Shown: one piece after another, positions 12,323-22,944 of the stretch
Layout: each line of letters opens with the position of its first letter
Numbering within the stretch: the stretch's first letter is position 1
Assembly: GCA_033807775.1 (NCBI GenBank)
Contig: CM066317.1
Coordinates: 35,839,870-35,903,869, forward strand
Origin: Saussurea involucrata
Taxonomy: Eukaryota; Streptophyta; Magnoliopsida; Asterales; Asteraceae
DNA length: 64,000 nt
Reading direction: 5' to 3'
Position numbers and translations under genes: made by a program
Notes under the pieces: model-generated
Seen by the model: the letters and a program-made list of their open reading frames with translations, nothing else
Told to the model about the DNA's origin: nothing
Database searches by the model: none

Positions 12323-13253
12323 TGTTTGGGCAAAAAATCACGTTGTACGACCACGACCAGAACAGGTAAGACGCACGATTATGAACTAAATCTTGTATTA
12401 AGATAAGGTCTCGACAAGAACCCATAAAACATCCGTCGTCTCCCGTAAAAGGTAAGTCGTACGTCTCCCATGACGCACGACCATAGCATCGCCCGTCCCG
12501 TACGACCATCGCGTAAGATCGTTGCACCTTCGACCAAAGCTAACGTTAACCTTGACTGTTACGTTTGTTAAGTATTTAATACTGGAGTCAAAGCCATTAA
12601 CAGCAAGCAGCCGTAACGGACGAAGAGTATTATGAACATTCATCTCGGCGACCGTTTCCAGCCGTTGATCAAAGAATTAATGGAGCTAATTAATGACGCG
12701 ATGACTATAAAAGACAAGCTAAAGCTTCATTTCAAGGGACATCAGTTAACATCCAATATACATCAGCGAACATCACCAAACAACAGAGAAAAACATCCAA
12801 ACTCATAGCAAAGAACATTCAAACTCCAGAGATCAAGTACTGAAAGCCAGAACCTTACAGTGAACTCAAGAACACTTGAAGGAAAGTTCATGTATCGCTC
12901 TCGACGCACGACAACAGCCCTCAACCAGAAGTTCACACTTTGTATTCACACACGACAAACACCTGTTTTTACATTCAAACACTTGTACTTTACATTTCGA
13001 AGTATTTCCTTCATTTGTATTGTAATCATCGTACGACCGACGCCAGTACCAAGGACGTCGCCCCTGATTGGCGACCATAGTGCAGCGACGACACCCACTG
13101 TCGTCCGCAGGTTTTATTCCTCGATTGAGGTTTTTCCTGCGTCATCAAATCCCTTGTCTCGTTTATTTTTTCCCTCGTCGCACGTCTCGTCGAAAGATCA
13201 TTTCTTTAGTTGATTAAGTCCACATCGACCTTAAGTTGTCCCTTTGGTGCGAT
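12323..13253 (+). repeat. 3' LTR of the Tat-type element, truncated at its end
   Basis: It starts TGTTTGGGCA like the 5' LTR and aligns with it throughout. At GGTGCGATT (about 13247-13254) it stops matching, about 13 bases before the terminal ACA, and passes straight into chromovirus RT sequence. The lost LTR tip and the missing chromovirus segment point to one deletion across the junction. Confidence 0.88.
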
Positions 13254-14345
13254 TGCACCTCTCGAAGCCAAAACTCGCACTTCGAAAATTTTGCATACAA
13301 CTTCTCTCGTTTTAGCAATTCCAATACAGCCCGAAGACGATTTGCATGCTCACTCTTTGACTTGGAGTATACCAAGATGTCGTCTATGAAAACAATCATA
13401 AACTTATCTAGATAGGGTTGACACACCCTATTCATAAGGTCCATGATGGTTGTCGGCGCGTTAGTCAAACCAAACGACATCACAAGAAACTCGTAGTGCC
13501 CAAACCTATTTTGAAAAGTCGTCTTCTGTACATCCTCTTCTCTTACCTTGAGCTAATGATACCCGGACCTCAAATCGATCTTAGAAATAACCAGCTCCTT
13601 GCAATTGATCGAACAGATCGTCTATCCTTAGGATCGGATACTTATTCTTAACGGTAACCTTGTTAAGCTCACGGTAATCTATACACATCCGCATAGTCCC
13701 GTCCTTATTCTTCACAAAGAGTATCGACGCGCCCCACGGCGAGGTACGTGGTCTAATAAATCCTTTGTCTAACAACTCTTGTAGTTGTGACATCATCTCC
13801 TTCATTTCAGAAGGTGCCAACCTATATGGCGCCCTCGCTATTGGTGCAGCTCCAGGCATCAAATCGATTCGAAACTCAATCTGACGATCCGGGGGTAGGC
13901 TCGTCAAGTCATCCGGAAACACCTCCGGATACTCACTTACTACTGACACATCCTCTACCCCACTCTTCTCTTTCTTAGCATCTACAACGTAGGCTAAGTA
14001 TCATGAACACCCTTTCCTCAAGCACTTAGTAGCCTTTATCATAGAGATAAGACTAACGCTTCTATCACGCCGATTACCATAAATCACTACTGTCCCCTTA
14101 TCCGGTAACTGCACACGAATCATCTTCTTGTTACACACGATATCTGCACTATTCGAAGCTAACCAATCCATTCCTAACACTACATCGAACTCTCCCAAAG
14201 CCATCAGATACAACTGCATTAGTACCAAACTCTCTTCTATGTCAATGACACAATCTTCTACCACACTTCTAACGAACACCTGATTATCATCGGCGGTCTC
14301 TACTTCTAACACCCACTCTAAGCGCTTAGGTTTCATCACTTGGAT
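13254..14345 (-). pseudogene. Old chromovirus fragment: protease and reverse transcriptase (minus strand)
   Basis: From 14345 downward it encodes the end of the protease (GEFDVVLGMDWLASN), then RT: LPPDRQIEFRIDLMPGAAP, a CIDYRELNKVTVKN block, FGLTNAPTTIMDLMNR and the catalytic VFIDDILVYSKSK, ending at CEFWLREV. Breaks include stops after the protease and after GAGYF. About 180 codons of RT/RNase H expected before the part at 6338 are missing. The right end at 14345 is abrupt, so gag and the 5' LTR are absent. Confidence 0.85.
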
Positions 14346-15531
14346 CCAAAAAAAGCCCAAGGGCCAGGGCCCCTAATAGCCTCCACAAGGGTCCGCCCCT
14401 GATTAAGGTATGTTTCTATGAGTTAAGGTGTGTTAGGGTTTTCATGGATAATGTGAGTTAGCATGAGTTTAGCTAATTACATTAAGGCGTGTTAATATTG
14501 CAGATTATAATGTGTCAATGTTTTCATGTTAATATATGTAAAAATTGTGGGGTTATACTAACCTTTATTTATGAAAGTTTAGGGTGGTTATGGTATGTTA
14601 ATGTATATTAAAGGTGAATATTTTCATTTTAACTTATGTTAACATGGTCGATCTAAAGAGTGGTAAGTTTTTAACCTCCGTGTCCACGAACAACTATACC
14701 ATCCAAGTTTTCCTTAGTTATCAAAATTGTATTGTGGTCATCAACTTCGCCATCAAGAGACACACTTTATTCGTGGTTCCTATGGTACTTTATTAGCAAA
14801 AGTTCACATAAATAACATGTAAATATAAGTTAACAAATTTTGATTTCTCACCAAATTTTGATTTCTCAAGCAATCCTTATTGAATATATAGACTCCAAAA
14901 TCATATAGAAACCATCTAAGAGTTATAAACCGTAAAAACCAATTTCATGCATCATTTCGTAGATGAAACAAAATATGTGAAAACAAATCCATCGAAACCA
15001 TCCAATAAGTTTGATTTAAACTATGATTCATATTGTTTCACATGTTTTATTGTTGTGTGAGTATGAACGTGTGTTTCATGTATAAACATATTTTAGTGTT
15101 TTTGTTTTTCTTTCATAAAATATTCATTGACGTTTCATCTACAAAACAAAATTATATGAACACTGTATATGTTCGTACAAACTGATTTTTACAGTTTCTA
15201 ACTTTTAGACCATATTTATGTGATTTGTCCCCTATATGTGTGTGTTGCCACCTCTATGAACACTGTATATGTTCATACAAACTGATTTTTACAAATTTTT
15301 AATTGATGTATTAGAAAGGTTTGTTGTAATCGTGTAAAACTTTATTTATTTATTTTTTATTTTTATAAATAAACATGTTTCCAGCATGCATGCAAAATGA
15401 TTACAATGACCAACTCACAAATTGCTGGAATGGTATGATTAGTTGAACATTTACTAAAAAGAAAATCAAACAACTGAATAGCACAACCAAGCAAGAAAAG
15501 CCTTAAATGCTTTACACGGACACTTTTTCGA
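14346..15531. other. AT-rich non-coding stretch with hAT-like terminus and a short direct repeat
   Basis: At 14346-14400 the minus strand reads CAGGGGCGGACCC inward, like the terminus of the hAT-type MITEs near 49925 and 53285. It looks like one truncated end. A direct repeat of about 40 bases (AACACTGTATATGTTC core) occurs at about 15155 and 15255. I see no gene. Confidence 0.4.
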
Positions 15532-15631
15532 CCAAAAACGTTTTTGTTTTTACGAAAATGAATGCTTGTAGGTGGTCACAAAGTTACATGCTTTCCCTCA
15601 CTTAAGAAACAAGCGATCTAGCTAATATATA
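15532..15631 (+). repeat. Direct repeat A, copy 1
   Basis: About 95 bases, from CCAAAAACGTTTTTG to the (TA) run, recur at 17386-17480 with only a few changes. The two copies bracket 1.75 kb that contains two inverted-repeat elements. Confidence 0.8.
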
Positions 15632-15904
15632 TAGAGGGCCATTTTTTTGTTAATAAGTCATTTAGTGTTAACTGTGTTAACTAATCAGGACCATCAATCA
15701 TCAAAATCAATGACTAAGATTAAAATGGTTTTTTAATTCACAATTAAATAAAAAACACGGTTGAAGCATATTTGCACACGGGTATTCTTGTCAATTAACA
15801 ACCCTATGTAACTATCAGATAAGGAATGGGTTAACCAATTGCTACTTTCACGGACCTTGTTATCTCAACCTCATTTAGAAACAAAATCAAAAACCCTACT
15901 CTCT

Positions 15905-16175
15905 CTCCAATATCGATTAAAACCAAAATCGATTCCAAAATCGTACCAAAATCGATTCCAAATCCATACCAAAATCGTTCAAAAAGCAAATCGATTCGAA
16001 CTCGATTCCAAAATCGTTCCAAAACCGTCCAAAATCATTCAACAACAAAACCATTCCCGTCGATTCCAAGAAGGCAAATCGATTTCAAGCGATACAAAAC
16101 GATTCCAAATCGTTCAAAAGGAAATCGATTCCCGTCGATTCCAAGAAGGTCGATTACAAATCGATTAGTAAACAA
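15905..16175. repeat. Degenerate ATCGATTCCAAAATC minisatellite
   Basis: Variants of AAAATCGATTCC and AAAATCGTTCC recur about every 15-20 bases throughout the segment. It lies inside the inverted-repeat element at 15634-16973. Confidence 0.75.
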
Positions 16176-16239
16176 GCAGATTCCATACGAACTCTCACAA
16201 CAAATCAGTGGTTTTTGGAGCAAAAATCAACAGGGGGAT

Positions 16240-16660
16240 GCAATTTTTGGTTGTAATTTGTGCATATATGCAATTTTGGTATGTGCATATATGCAATTTT
16301 GAAGGGATGCATATATGTTGGGGGTGTAAAGTGTGCGTATATGCAATTTTGATATGTGCATATATGCTGCAGGTGTAAAGTGTACATATATGCAGTTGTA
16401 ATATGTGCATATATGCAATTCTCTAATATGCATATATGCAATTATCTGATGTGCATGTTGTAGGTGTAAAGAGTGCATATATGCAGTTTTCATATGTGCA
16501 TATATGTTACAAATGTAAAGTGTAAATATATGCAATTGTAATATGTGCATATATGCAATTCTCTGATGTGCATCTGATGTGCATATATGCAATTGGCTGG
16601 TGTGCATATATGCATTTCTATGATATGCATATATGCAGTTTCATATCATGCATATGTGAA
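16240..16660. repeat. Array of the palindromic 12-mer TGCATATATGCA
   Basis: The words GTGCATATATGCA and close variants occur more than ten times, spaced roughly 25-40 bases, separated by short links such as ATTTTGATA and ATTCTCTGAT. The core is self-complementary. Long open frames on the minus strand here (YAH/CTY repeats) are a by-product of the repeat and not genes. Confidence 0.85.
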
Positions 16661-16971
16661 AATTTGGGTATAGCAGTTTAATTAGCGTGGAAAAATTCCT
16701 TGAAAAAATTGCCTAAATGATAAAATGAAGAGATAATATAATGAAGATTAGGATGAATATTAAAAATAATATATTAATAACTACCATAATTGGATAGGCG
16801 TGAAAGGTGGAAAGAATAATTACTTCAAATAATTAAGATGTTAATCTTCCTATAATACCCTTGAAGCAACCGTCCTATCAATATTAAAACCAAACATGTA
16901 TCTTGATTTATATTGGTCCAAAATAAGTTAACAAGATTAACAATAAATAACTGGTTAACAAAAGAAGGGGA

Positions 16972-16973
<2 letters not shown>

Positions 16974-17052
<79 letters not shown>
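16974..17052. repeat. (TA)n microsatellite, about 39 units
   Basis: An uninterrupted TA run separates two inverted-repeat elements. Similar runs occur at 17327-17356, 17478-17532, 20127-20176 and 48965-49000. Confidence 0.98.
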
Positions 17053-17056
<4 letters not shown>

Positions 17057-17313
17057 CAGGTTCAGGGAAAAACCTAAAAAAATAAAAAACTAAGGAACAC
17101 TTTGGTAGTCCTCCATCTGGACGGTATGCACTTGTGCATACAGGTAATTTGTAACATGCACACGTGCATATATGCACAAATACATGATGCACTTGTGCAT
17201 AAAACCAAAAAAATAACTTAACTTACTTGTATGCACAAGTGCATACCGTGTAGATGAAGGGTTATTAAGGTGTTTTTCAGTTTTTCAGTTTTTAAGGTTT
17301 CCTTTGAAGCTTC

Positions 17314-17317
<4 letters not shown>
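17053..17317. mobile_element. MITE with about 85-bp inverted repeats in (TA)n
   Basis: Left GGGTCAGGTTCAGGG... and the reverse complement of right GAAGCTTC... pair over about 85 bases, ending in ACGGTATGCACTTGTGCATA on both arms. The interior carries GCACACGTGC and GCATATATGC palindromes. It is flanked by (TA) runs, with a CT run at the right edge. Confidence 0.7.
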
Positions 17318-17357
<40 letters not shown>

Positions 17358-17385
17358 TTTATATTTCACTTTATTTTTAAATAAT

Positions 17386-17475
17386 CCAAAAACGTTTTTG
17401 TTTTTACAAAAATGAATGTTTGTAGGTGGTCACAAAGTTATATGCTTTCCCTCACTTAAGAAACAAGCGATCTAG

Positions 17476-17480
<5 letters not shown>
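17386..17480 (+). repeat. Direct repeat A, copy 2
   Basis: It matches 15532-15631. Just before it, a stretch of about 35 bases (TTTTATATTTCACTTTATTTTT) is itself repeated at about 17775-17812, so duplications overlap in a chain. Confidence 0.8.
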
Positions 17481-17532
<52 letters not shown>

Positions 17533-17534
<2 letters not shown>

Positions 17535-17762
17535 GTTAAATCATGTAAGAACCAAAAATATGTTGAGAATCGTGAGAACTGATCTAAGCCGTCATTTGTT
17601 TTGATCCTATGGTTTTAAAAAACATAAAGATTCATTCATAGGTTCTCACGGTTCTCAACCTATTTTTGTCTATAATAATGTCCATAGATTAAAATCAATT
17701 AACGGCTTAAATTGGTTTTCACGGTTCTTAACCTATTTTTGGTTCTCATTTGATTATCGTCC
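17533..17762. mobile_element. MITE with about 60-bp inverted repeats in (TA)n
   Basis: The left GGGTTAAATCATGTAAGAACC...GAGAACTGATCTAAGCCGT pairs with the reverse complement of the right end. Both sides are (TA) runs, and no open frame is present. Confidence 0.7.
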
Positions 17763-17877
17763 TATATATATATTTTATTTTATATTTTACTTTATTTTTT
17801 AAATAATCCAAAATCTTACATCATATCATTTTACCGACTTATGCTTAGGTCATTCATATCCGCACATATTTGTTATT

Positions 17878-18400
17878 GGGAAATTAATTAAAATACCCTA
17901 AGTTTGACCAAGTGTTATCAAAATACCACAAATCTCTCCCACTTTGCAAAAATACCCCTTTTTTCTGCGATGGGAGCCCGCGATCGCGGGCCAGGGACCA
18001 TTTCTGACACTTTTTTAAACTTGCAGGGACCATTTTTGAAAAATTCAATCCCGCAATCGCGAAGGAATCCTGCGATGGGATTATTTTGTGACTTTTCAAT
18101 TGCAAGGGACCATTTTTGAAAAATTACAGGGACCATTTTTGAAAATATGACCCGCGTAGACACTGTAGCATCCCCGCGTAGTCCACTGTAGCACCCGCGT
18201 TCGTCCAATTTGATGAATTTGATTTGTAATGTTACACTTTCAACCCCTATACTTATTTACTAAATTTAATTTATACCTTTTACTTTCATTATTTTAATTT
18301 TACATTTAACACATATAATCGTTTATTAACTAAAATACGTTAAAAAAATACGTTTTAATTTTAACAAATTACACCATTATAATCGTCTCTTCGATACGTT
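17878..18400. other. MULE-end-like sequence left of the two-gene MULE
   Basis: It begins GGGAAATTAATTAAAATACCC, the same start as the second MULE copy at 62274, and contains CCCGCGATCGCGGG and GCGATGGGA words like the MULE terminal repeats. The sequence at about 18340-18390 is repeated inverted at about 63900-63940. It is either the true left end of the MULE with a later insertion, or the end of a second related element. Confidence 0.5.
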
Positions 18401-18439
18401 CGAAATGAGCCCAATCTTGAATTTTTTTGAATTTTTTAG

Positions 18440-18775
18440 ATATTTAAAATGCCACAAAAATTTTGCGGTTTACCAAAATGCCCTAATGGCCCGCGATGGA
18501 CCCCGCGATCGCGGGATAGGGTTGACGTGGCACGAGCTTTGGCCAAAATGTGTCCCGCGGAGCCCCTCAACTTTGGCCGCGGTGCACTTTTGGTCCCTCC
18601 CCGCGATGGACCAAAATTTTACAGTTTTGATCCCTGAAATTTTACACTTTTGGTCCCTGAAAATTTACACCTTCAGCCCCTGTACTTAGACGAATCTTGC
18701 ATGCTTTTACTGTTTTTTTCCACAATTATTGTACTTTGAAGACCGATTTGTGGTTCAAATTCACTGGCATGTTTG
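18440..18775 (+). repeat. Left terminal inverted repeat of the MULE
   Basis: It pairs with the reverse complement of 22945-23330 from AAAATGCCAC through GACCGATTTGTGG and GCATGTTT. Cytosine-rich CCCGCGATCGCGGG palindromes and GGGACC words stand out. Confidence 0.85.
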
Positions 18776-18911
18776 AGATTTCATCCATAAATATCAGTAA
18801 TATGCAATTCACAATTCACACTTGTTCTTGCTTTCTTTCTTGATTTCTCTCTTGCTTTCTTTCTTTGAATTGCTTTCTCTCTTGATTTCTCTTCTCTCAT
18901 TTCATCCACAA

Positions 18912-19235
18912 ATGGCATCGTCATCAAACCCTAAGTCTACTCCTGAAAAAATGTCACCTCAAATCGAGGTCGCCATAGCAAAAAAGGAAAAGGAGATAGA
19001 TGAACTAACAGAAGAGTGGAAAAAAATGATGGACAGGAAGGCAGTCCATTTGAGAAAGATCGAAGAGGAAGACAGGGAGATCAAAAGGATGAAAGGGGAT
19101 ATAAAAGCTCGGGAGGCTCGTGTTCGTCGAGAACAAGAAGCAATTCACCATATTCTGCAAGACTTCGCAATTATTCAAGCGAAGGTAAACGAGAAGCAAA
19201 CTTGGATTGATGAAACTAAATCAATTTTTAAGTAG
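18912..19235 (+). CDS. MULE passenger: 107-residue coiled-coil protein
   Basis: The ATG follows the left terminal repeat and a CT-rich leader. Residues about 20-100 are almost entirely charged heptad-like sequence (KKEKEIDELTEEWKKMMDRK, then KIEEEDREIKRMKGDIK), typical of a coiled coil. The N-terminal 15 residues are Ser/Pro-rich. No signal peptide, membrane segment or enzyme motif is visible. It points toward the transposase gene, an arrangement like the convergent mudrA/mudrB pair of maize MuDR, but I see no similarity to MURB. The second MULE copy (62803-63127) has the same frame with two substitutions and one extra A. Function unknown. Confidence 0.7.
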   Translation: MASSSNPKSTPEKMSPQIEVAIAKKEKEIDELTEEWKKMMDRKAVHLRKIEEEDREIKRMKGDIKAREARVRREQEAIHHILQDFAIIQAKVNEKQTWIDETKSIFK

Positions 19236-19329
19236 GTGGTGGTTGTTTTAGTTGTTTTGTATTTTTTTACTGTGTTGTTTTGTATTTTTTTTACTGTGTT
19301 GTTGTTTGTATTTTTTGTTGTTTTTTTAC

Positions 19330-19480
19330 ATCATGTAAGGTCAAGTCAGAGGTTACCTCAACTAATTTGCTAAAGTGTGTCCGGGTTGTGGTACACAATG
19401 GCCATACATGGTTGCAAAAGCAGAAGCTGTTGAAGAAGGGTCAGAAAGATTGAAGATGAAGAACATGTTAGATGGAATAC
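19330..19480 (+). pseudogene. Remnant of a second passenger frame (Cys-containing)
   Basis: It corresponds to 63270-63480 in the other MULE copy, which encodes a segment with VCAGCGTQWPYVVAKAEAVE. In this copy the start reads ATGTAA and about 40 bases between two CCTCA words are deleted, so the frame is dead. The downstream part (EEGSERLKMK) is preserved. Confidence 0.55.
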
Positions 19481-19860
19481 AAACTAGCTGTGTTATCAAT
19501 GTTCATTTAAAAGCATATGTATGTGTGTATATATAATATGAATCTATATATATCATTTACAAACTAGCTGTGTTATCAGTGTTCATTTAAAAGCATATGT
19601 ATGTGTGTATATATAATATGTATATATATATCATTTACAAACTAGCTGTGTTATCAATGTTCATTTAGAAGCATATGTATGTGTGTATATATAAAATGAA
19701 TATATATATATATATATATATATCATTTACAAACTAGATGTGTTATCAATGTTCATTTAGAAGCATATGTATGTGTGTATATATATAATATGAATATATA
19801 TCATTTACAAACTAGCTGTGTTATCAATGTTCATTTAGAAGCATATGTACGTGTGTATAT
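19479..19860 (+). repeat. Five-copy tandem repeat of a roughly 80-bp unit
   Basis: Units starting ACAAACTAGCTGTGTTATCA occur at 19479, 19559, 19637, 19729 and 19807, each ending in a (TA)-rich tail. The second MULE copy has only one unit (63470-63530), so the array expanded in this copy. Confidence 0.9.
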
Positions 19861-19868
19861 ATAATATG

Positions 19869-20119
19869 AGAGGCGGGTTCATACGAGGAGCGTACCTATT
19901 TAAGAAAACGTGAGGAGCACCGTTCATGTACAAAATCATATGTGATTCACAACACAAACCGCGGGACAAGCCGCGCGCTTTCGCAAACCGCGTAACAAAC
20001 CGCGCGTGTAATCACATATGATTTTAGTCCTTGTGTTGTGAATCACATGTGATTTTGTACATGGGAGGTGCTCCTCACGTTTTCTTAAATTGTTACGCTC
20101 CTCGTTTGAACCTTTCTCT
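19869..20119. mobile_element. MITE with 8-bp target duplication ATAATATG
   Basis: The ends AGAGGCGGGTTCA...CGAGGAGCGTA and the reverse complement AGAGAAAGGTTCA...CGAGGAGCGTA pair over about 95 bases. ATAATATG flanks it at 19861-19868 and 20120-20127. The centre is an AAACCGCG-rich stretch (19950-20010). It sits in the last unit of the 80-bp array, so it came after the array. A diverged relative lies at 50521-50776. Confidence 0.8.
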
Positions 20120-20125
20120 ATAATA

Positions 20126-20126
<1 letters not shown>

Positions 20127-20176
<50 letters not shown>
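20127..20176. repeat. (TA)n microsatellite
   Basis: A TA run directly downstream of the transposase stop codon. Confidence 0.95.
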
Positions 20177-20179
<3 letters not shown>

Positions 20180-22760
20180 TTACAAATCAGCGTTTAGATC
20201 AACAGTATCATATGTGTTTGTTCCATATGGTTCAAGCTGTGACGGGCCCGGGGTGTGACTGACTGAATGTCTCCTTGGCACGGTTGAAGGGGCGTGATTT
20301 GGACACTCTCCACGAGTGTGTCCTACGCATTGGCACCGAGTACATCTTCGTTGTATCGAACTTTCACCACGTGATGGACGTCGGTCGTTCTTTCTCGGTC
20401 TCCCGGCTCTGTTCTTATCCATTAAAGGTGGATAGCATGGCGGAAGCGGGTCAGGTGGATACACCCATGCTGCAGGGGGTCCAGCTGGGTTTATTACCTC
20501 CACGTATGTTCTCCGGTAATATTCGGACGTGAAGAAATGTACAGCCAAGTCGCTGCAATCTCTACGACCCATATGTGTTGCCGCAGCGATGGCATGGCCG
20601 CACGGTAACCCAGATTTTTGCCATTCGCAACATGAACAAAGGTGGTCTTCCATATTCACAATCGCGTGAAGATAGTCATCATGCACCTCATACTTCCCAT
20701 ACCCGATTGCTCTTACCGGCCATGTCGCCGCACGACGCACCCTGTACTGAACGATCTTCTCCGCCGTTGGTGTGAGTGCATTTTGCATCTCAGCTCCTTT
20801 TAGGCATCGAATTTGGTACCACTCTTGTTGAAAGGCCCGAAAGTAGTCCATAAGATTAACAATCGGACATCTACGCGCAAAACGGGAGAGTGCATTCACA
20901 GACTCTGCACTATTCGAGGTCAGAATGTCATACCGTTGTCTAGGAAAATAGGCCGCGGACCACCTCTCCGGTCCAGCTTCGTCAAAGACTTTGGTTGCTT
21001 CGTCGGCATTATATCGTAGAATATTCATGTACTTGTTAAACTCCCGATCCGTATATGCTCTACATGCCGCCCAATAGACATCCTTGTTGGTCGTAATATG
21101 TTTGTCCTTGGATTTGGCGTTCATCTCCAAATGTCGACAACATATGGCGTGAGGGGCGTTTGGGTAGATGGCAGAGATTGCGGCGCTTATGGAAGGAGCA
21201 CTGTCAGACATAAACACCAACCCTTGCGGGTCTCCGATAGCTTGTCTCAACATGGACAGAAACCAAGTCCACTCGTCCCAGGTTTCGGACTTGCCTACGC
21301 CGAAAGCTACTGGAACGATGGAGTTATCCCCGTCCATGGAAACTGCCAGGAACATCATACCCAAGTAACGACCCTTTAAATGGGCTGCGTCTATTATCAG
21401 GACACGACGTAGATTTGCCACAAATGTGCGGATCTGCAAAAACATAGGTGGTTTTCCTTTGTAAATGTTATAGTTTATAATGTGTAAACATATGACGTGT
21501 TAAAAAACGTACCGCGGGTCCAAGGGCCACGAAGCACATCTCAAACCGTCGACGTGAATCGGTCCGTAGTTGAGTGACAGTACCAGGGTTCTGCAGCTGC
21601 AAATTATATAAATATGTCGGGAGTCGTTCATACGACTCCTCGAACGTGCCTCTCACCATAAACAGTGCATGGCATCACGCACGCCAAGCTTGGTGGTAAT
21701 CAATCGTGACGCCGAACTGCTGGTGAACATCGTGGACGATGTCCTTTAGACGCAATGACCTACTAACATCAAGAAATTTGTTTTTCAGTATCGCACCCAA
21801 AGTCTTTTTGCCGGCTTGTTTGTGGTGGGGATTCAGTTGCGTCCTCGTACAAGTGTGTACGTCGTGCAACTTTCTAATCATGAATGCCCCTTCTTTGCCA
21901 CCCGTGTCAATCGCGTACATCCTCCAGTCACAGTTTTTTCTGGCACATTCAACTATGTATCTAGTTTTGTCAGATTTCGACGTGCGCCTTTCGAAACCCT
22001 CTTCCAAGAACTTAAGTCCGACCTGACTTGCCAAGAGATCCTTCGACTCGAATATCTGACCTACATGTAACATTTCACTTCGAATATAAGGTGTAGGTTC
22101 ATAGGTTTGTGTCTGGGTATGGGAGTCTGGAAGAATAGGGGGCATATCAAAAAAGTCATTTATCTGACTACATGATTTTCTTCTAGGGGTATATTCTTCG
22201 TGATCATCACTATCGGTGTCTGATCTGTCTATTTCAGAATTACCCGTTCTGAAAACGTGGGTTTCGTCATCAGCAACTCCAGCAGTACGCCCTTCGTGTG
22301 GTTGTGGTGGTTGTTGTTGTTGCGTCTCCGGAATACAGTCGTTAAGACCATATGAATGATCTAAATGAACCATTGGGGCGTCGGACGCCTGAAATTGAGA
22401 ATCAGGCTGCTCTATTTGGAGGTCTTCGTCGTCACCGTCGTCGTCGTTTTCGTCGGGATACACAAAAAGTAATGGGGGCCTTTCTGAATCGACTGCAAAG
22501 TGCAGAAAAGTAGAGATATCCCCATCGTTGGATAAATCCACAAATGACCTATCGCCATTTTTAAACACTAACTTGCAAACAGCAGAAGGGTTGATTCCAC
22601 ATTTTTGCATGGCGTATGCAAGAAATATCTTATAAGTATAGTTTACTCGAACTTTTACACCATGCTTAGATTTATAAGCAAAATTCCACTCATTGTTATC
22701 TTGCTCCCATTCACCATCAAAACAGAAATATAGCTTAGCTTTTGCAACAGATGAACTCAT
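20180..22760 (-). pseudogene. MULE transposase, two exons, one premature TGA
   Basis: The minus-strand ATG is at 22758-22760. Exon 1 (22760-21513) encodes a PB1-like N-terminus (KAKLYFCFDGEWEQDN), an acidic linker, and a MuDR-type DNA-binding zinc region (FERRTSKSDKTRYIVECARK). It stays in frame to the end except for TGA at 21675-21677, where relatives have Arg or Lys, consistent with CGA to TGA. A GTACGT donor and TTTTTGCAG acceptor (intron 21434-21512, phase 0) lead to exon 2 (21433-20180). That exon has the transposase core (IIDAAHLKGRYLG, MSDSAPSISAAI), a SWIM zinc finger (CSCCEWQKSGLPCGHA) and a C-terminal CCHC knuckle (CTRCQCVGHTRGEC). Apart from the single TGA it looks complete. Confidence 0.88.
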
Positions 22761-22944
22761 TTTTTCAGTAGTATCTCAAACACAAAATATTGCAGAAAGA
22801 AATCAAGAAAGAAGTATGAAATCGGTGTGTGGATTATGGATTGCATTTTACATCTATTTATCAATGAAACAACCAACATTGATGACAACCAATCTCTCAT
22901 TTCATCCACAAACTGGTATTTCAAAAACACTGATTTAACATTGA

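Larger units (their letters stand above)
6339..13253 (+). mobile_element. Tat-type Ty3/gypsy element lacking gag and protease
   Basis: Two LTRs flank a primer site, a pol frame, a 1.6-kb 3' region and a polypurine tract. The YIDDML reverse transcriptase motif, a second RNase H domain after the first, and an antisense frame downstream of integrase all fit the Tat lineage (Retand/Ogre relatives). The leader Met frame passes directly into the linker before RT, so gag and protease were removed cleanly. The LTRs differ by a handful of substitutions and one 9-bp duplication, so insertion was fairly recent. The 3' edge is eroded and no TSD can be read. Confidence 0.85.
15634..16973. mobile_element. 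Inverted-repeat element in (TA)n, 1.34 kb
   Basis: The left end (GAGGGCCATTTTTTTGTTAA...) and the reverse complement of the right end (GGTCCCCTTCTTTTGTTAA...) match imperfectly over about 60 bases. Both ends lie in (TA) runs. Inside are a degenerate ATCGATTCC minisatellite and an array of the palindromic 12-mer TGCATATATGCA. No transposase is present, so it is non-autonomous. The superfamily is unclear. Confidence 0.55.

Noticed and set aside
15831..16223. Frames in both strands over the ATCGATTCC repeats
   Set aside because: Simple-repeat translation (RFG/IDF and KIV repeats).
16205..16607. Overlapping minus-strand frames with repeated CIYAHI/HICTYYNC peptides
   Set aside because: They are the translation of the TGCATATATGCA array. 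No codon bias, start context or family supports a protein.
16908..17192. Minus-strand frame with a long Tyr-Ile run
   Set aside because: It is the translation of the (TA)n tract.
20275..21379. Several plus-strand frames within the MULE
   Set aside because: They are opposite-strand shadows of the transposase, whose minus-strand domains and splice sites are clear.
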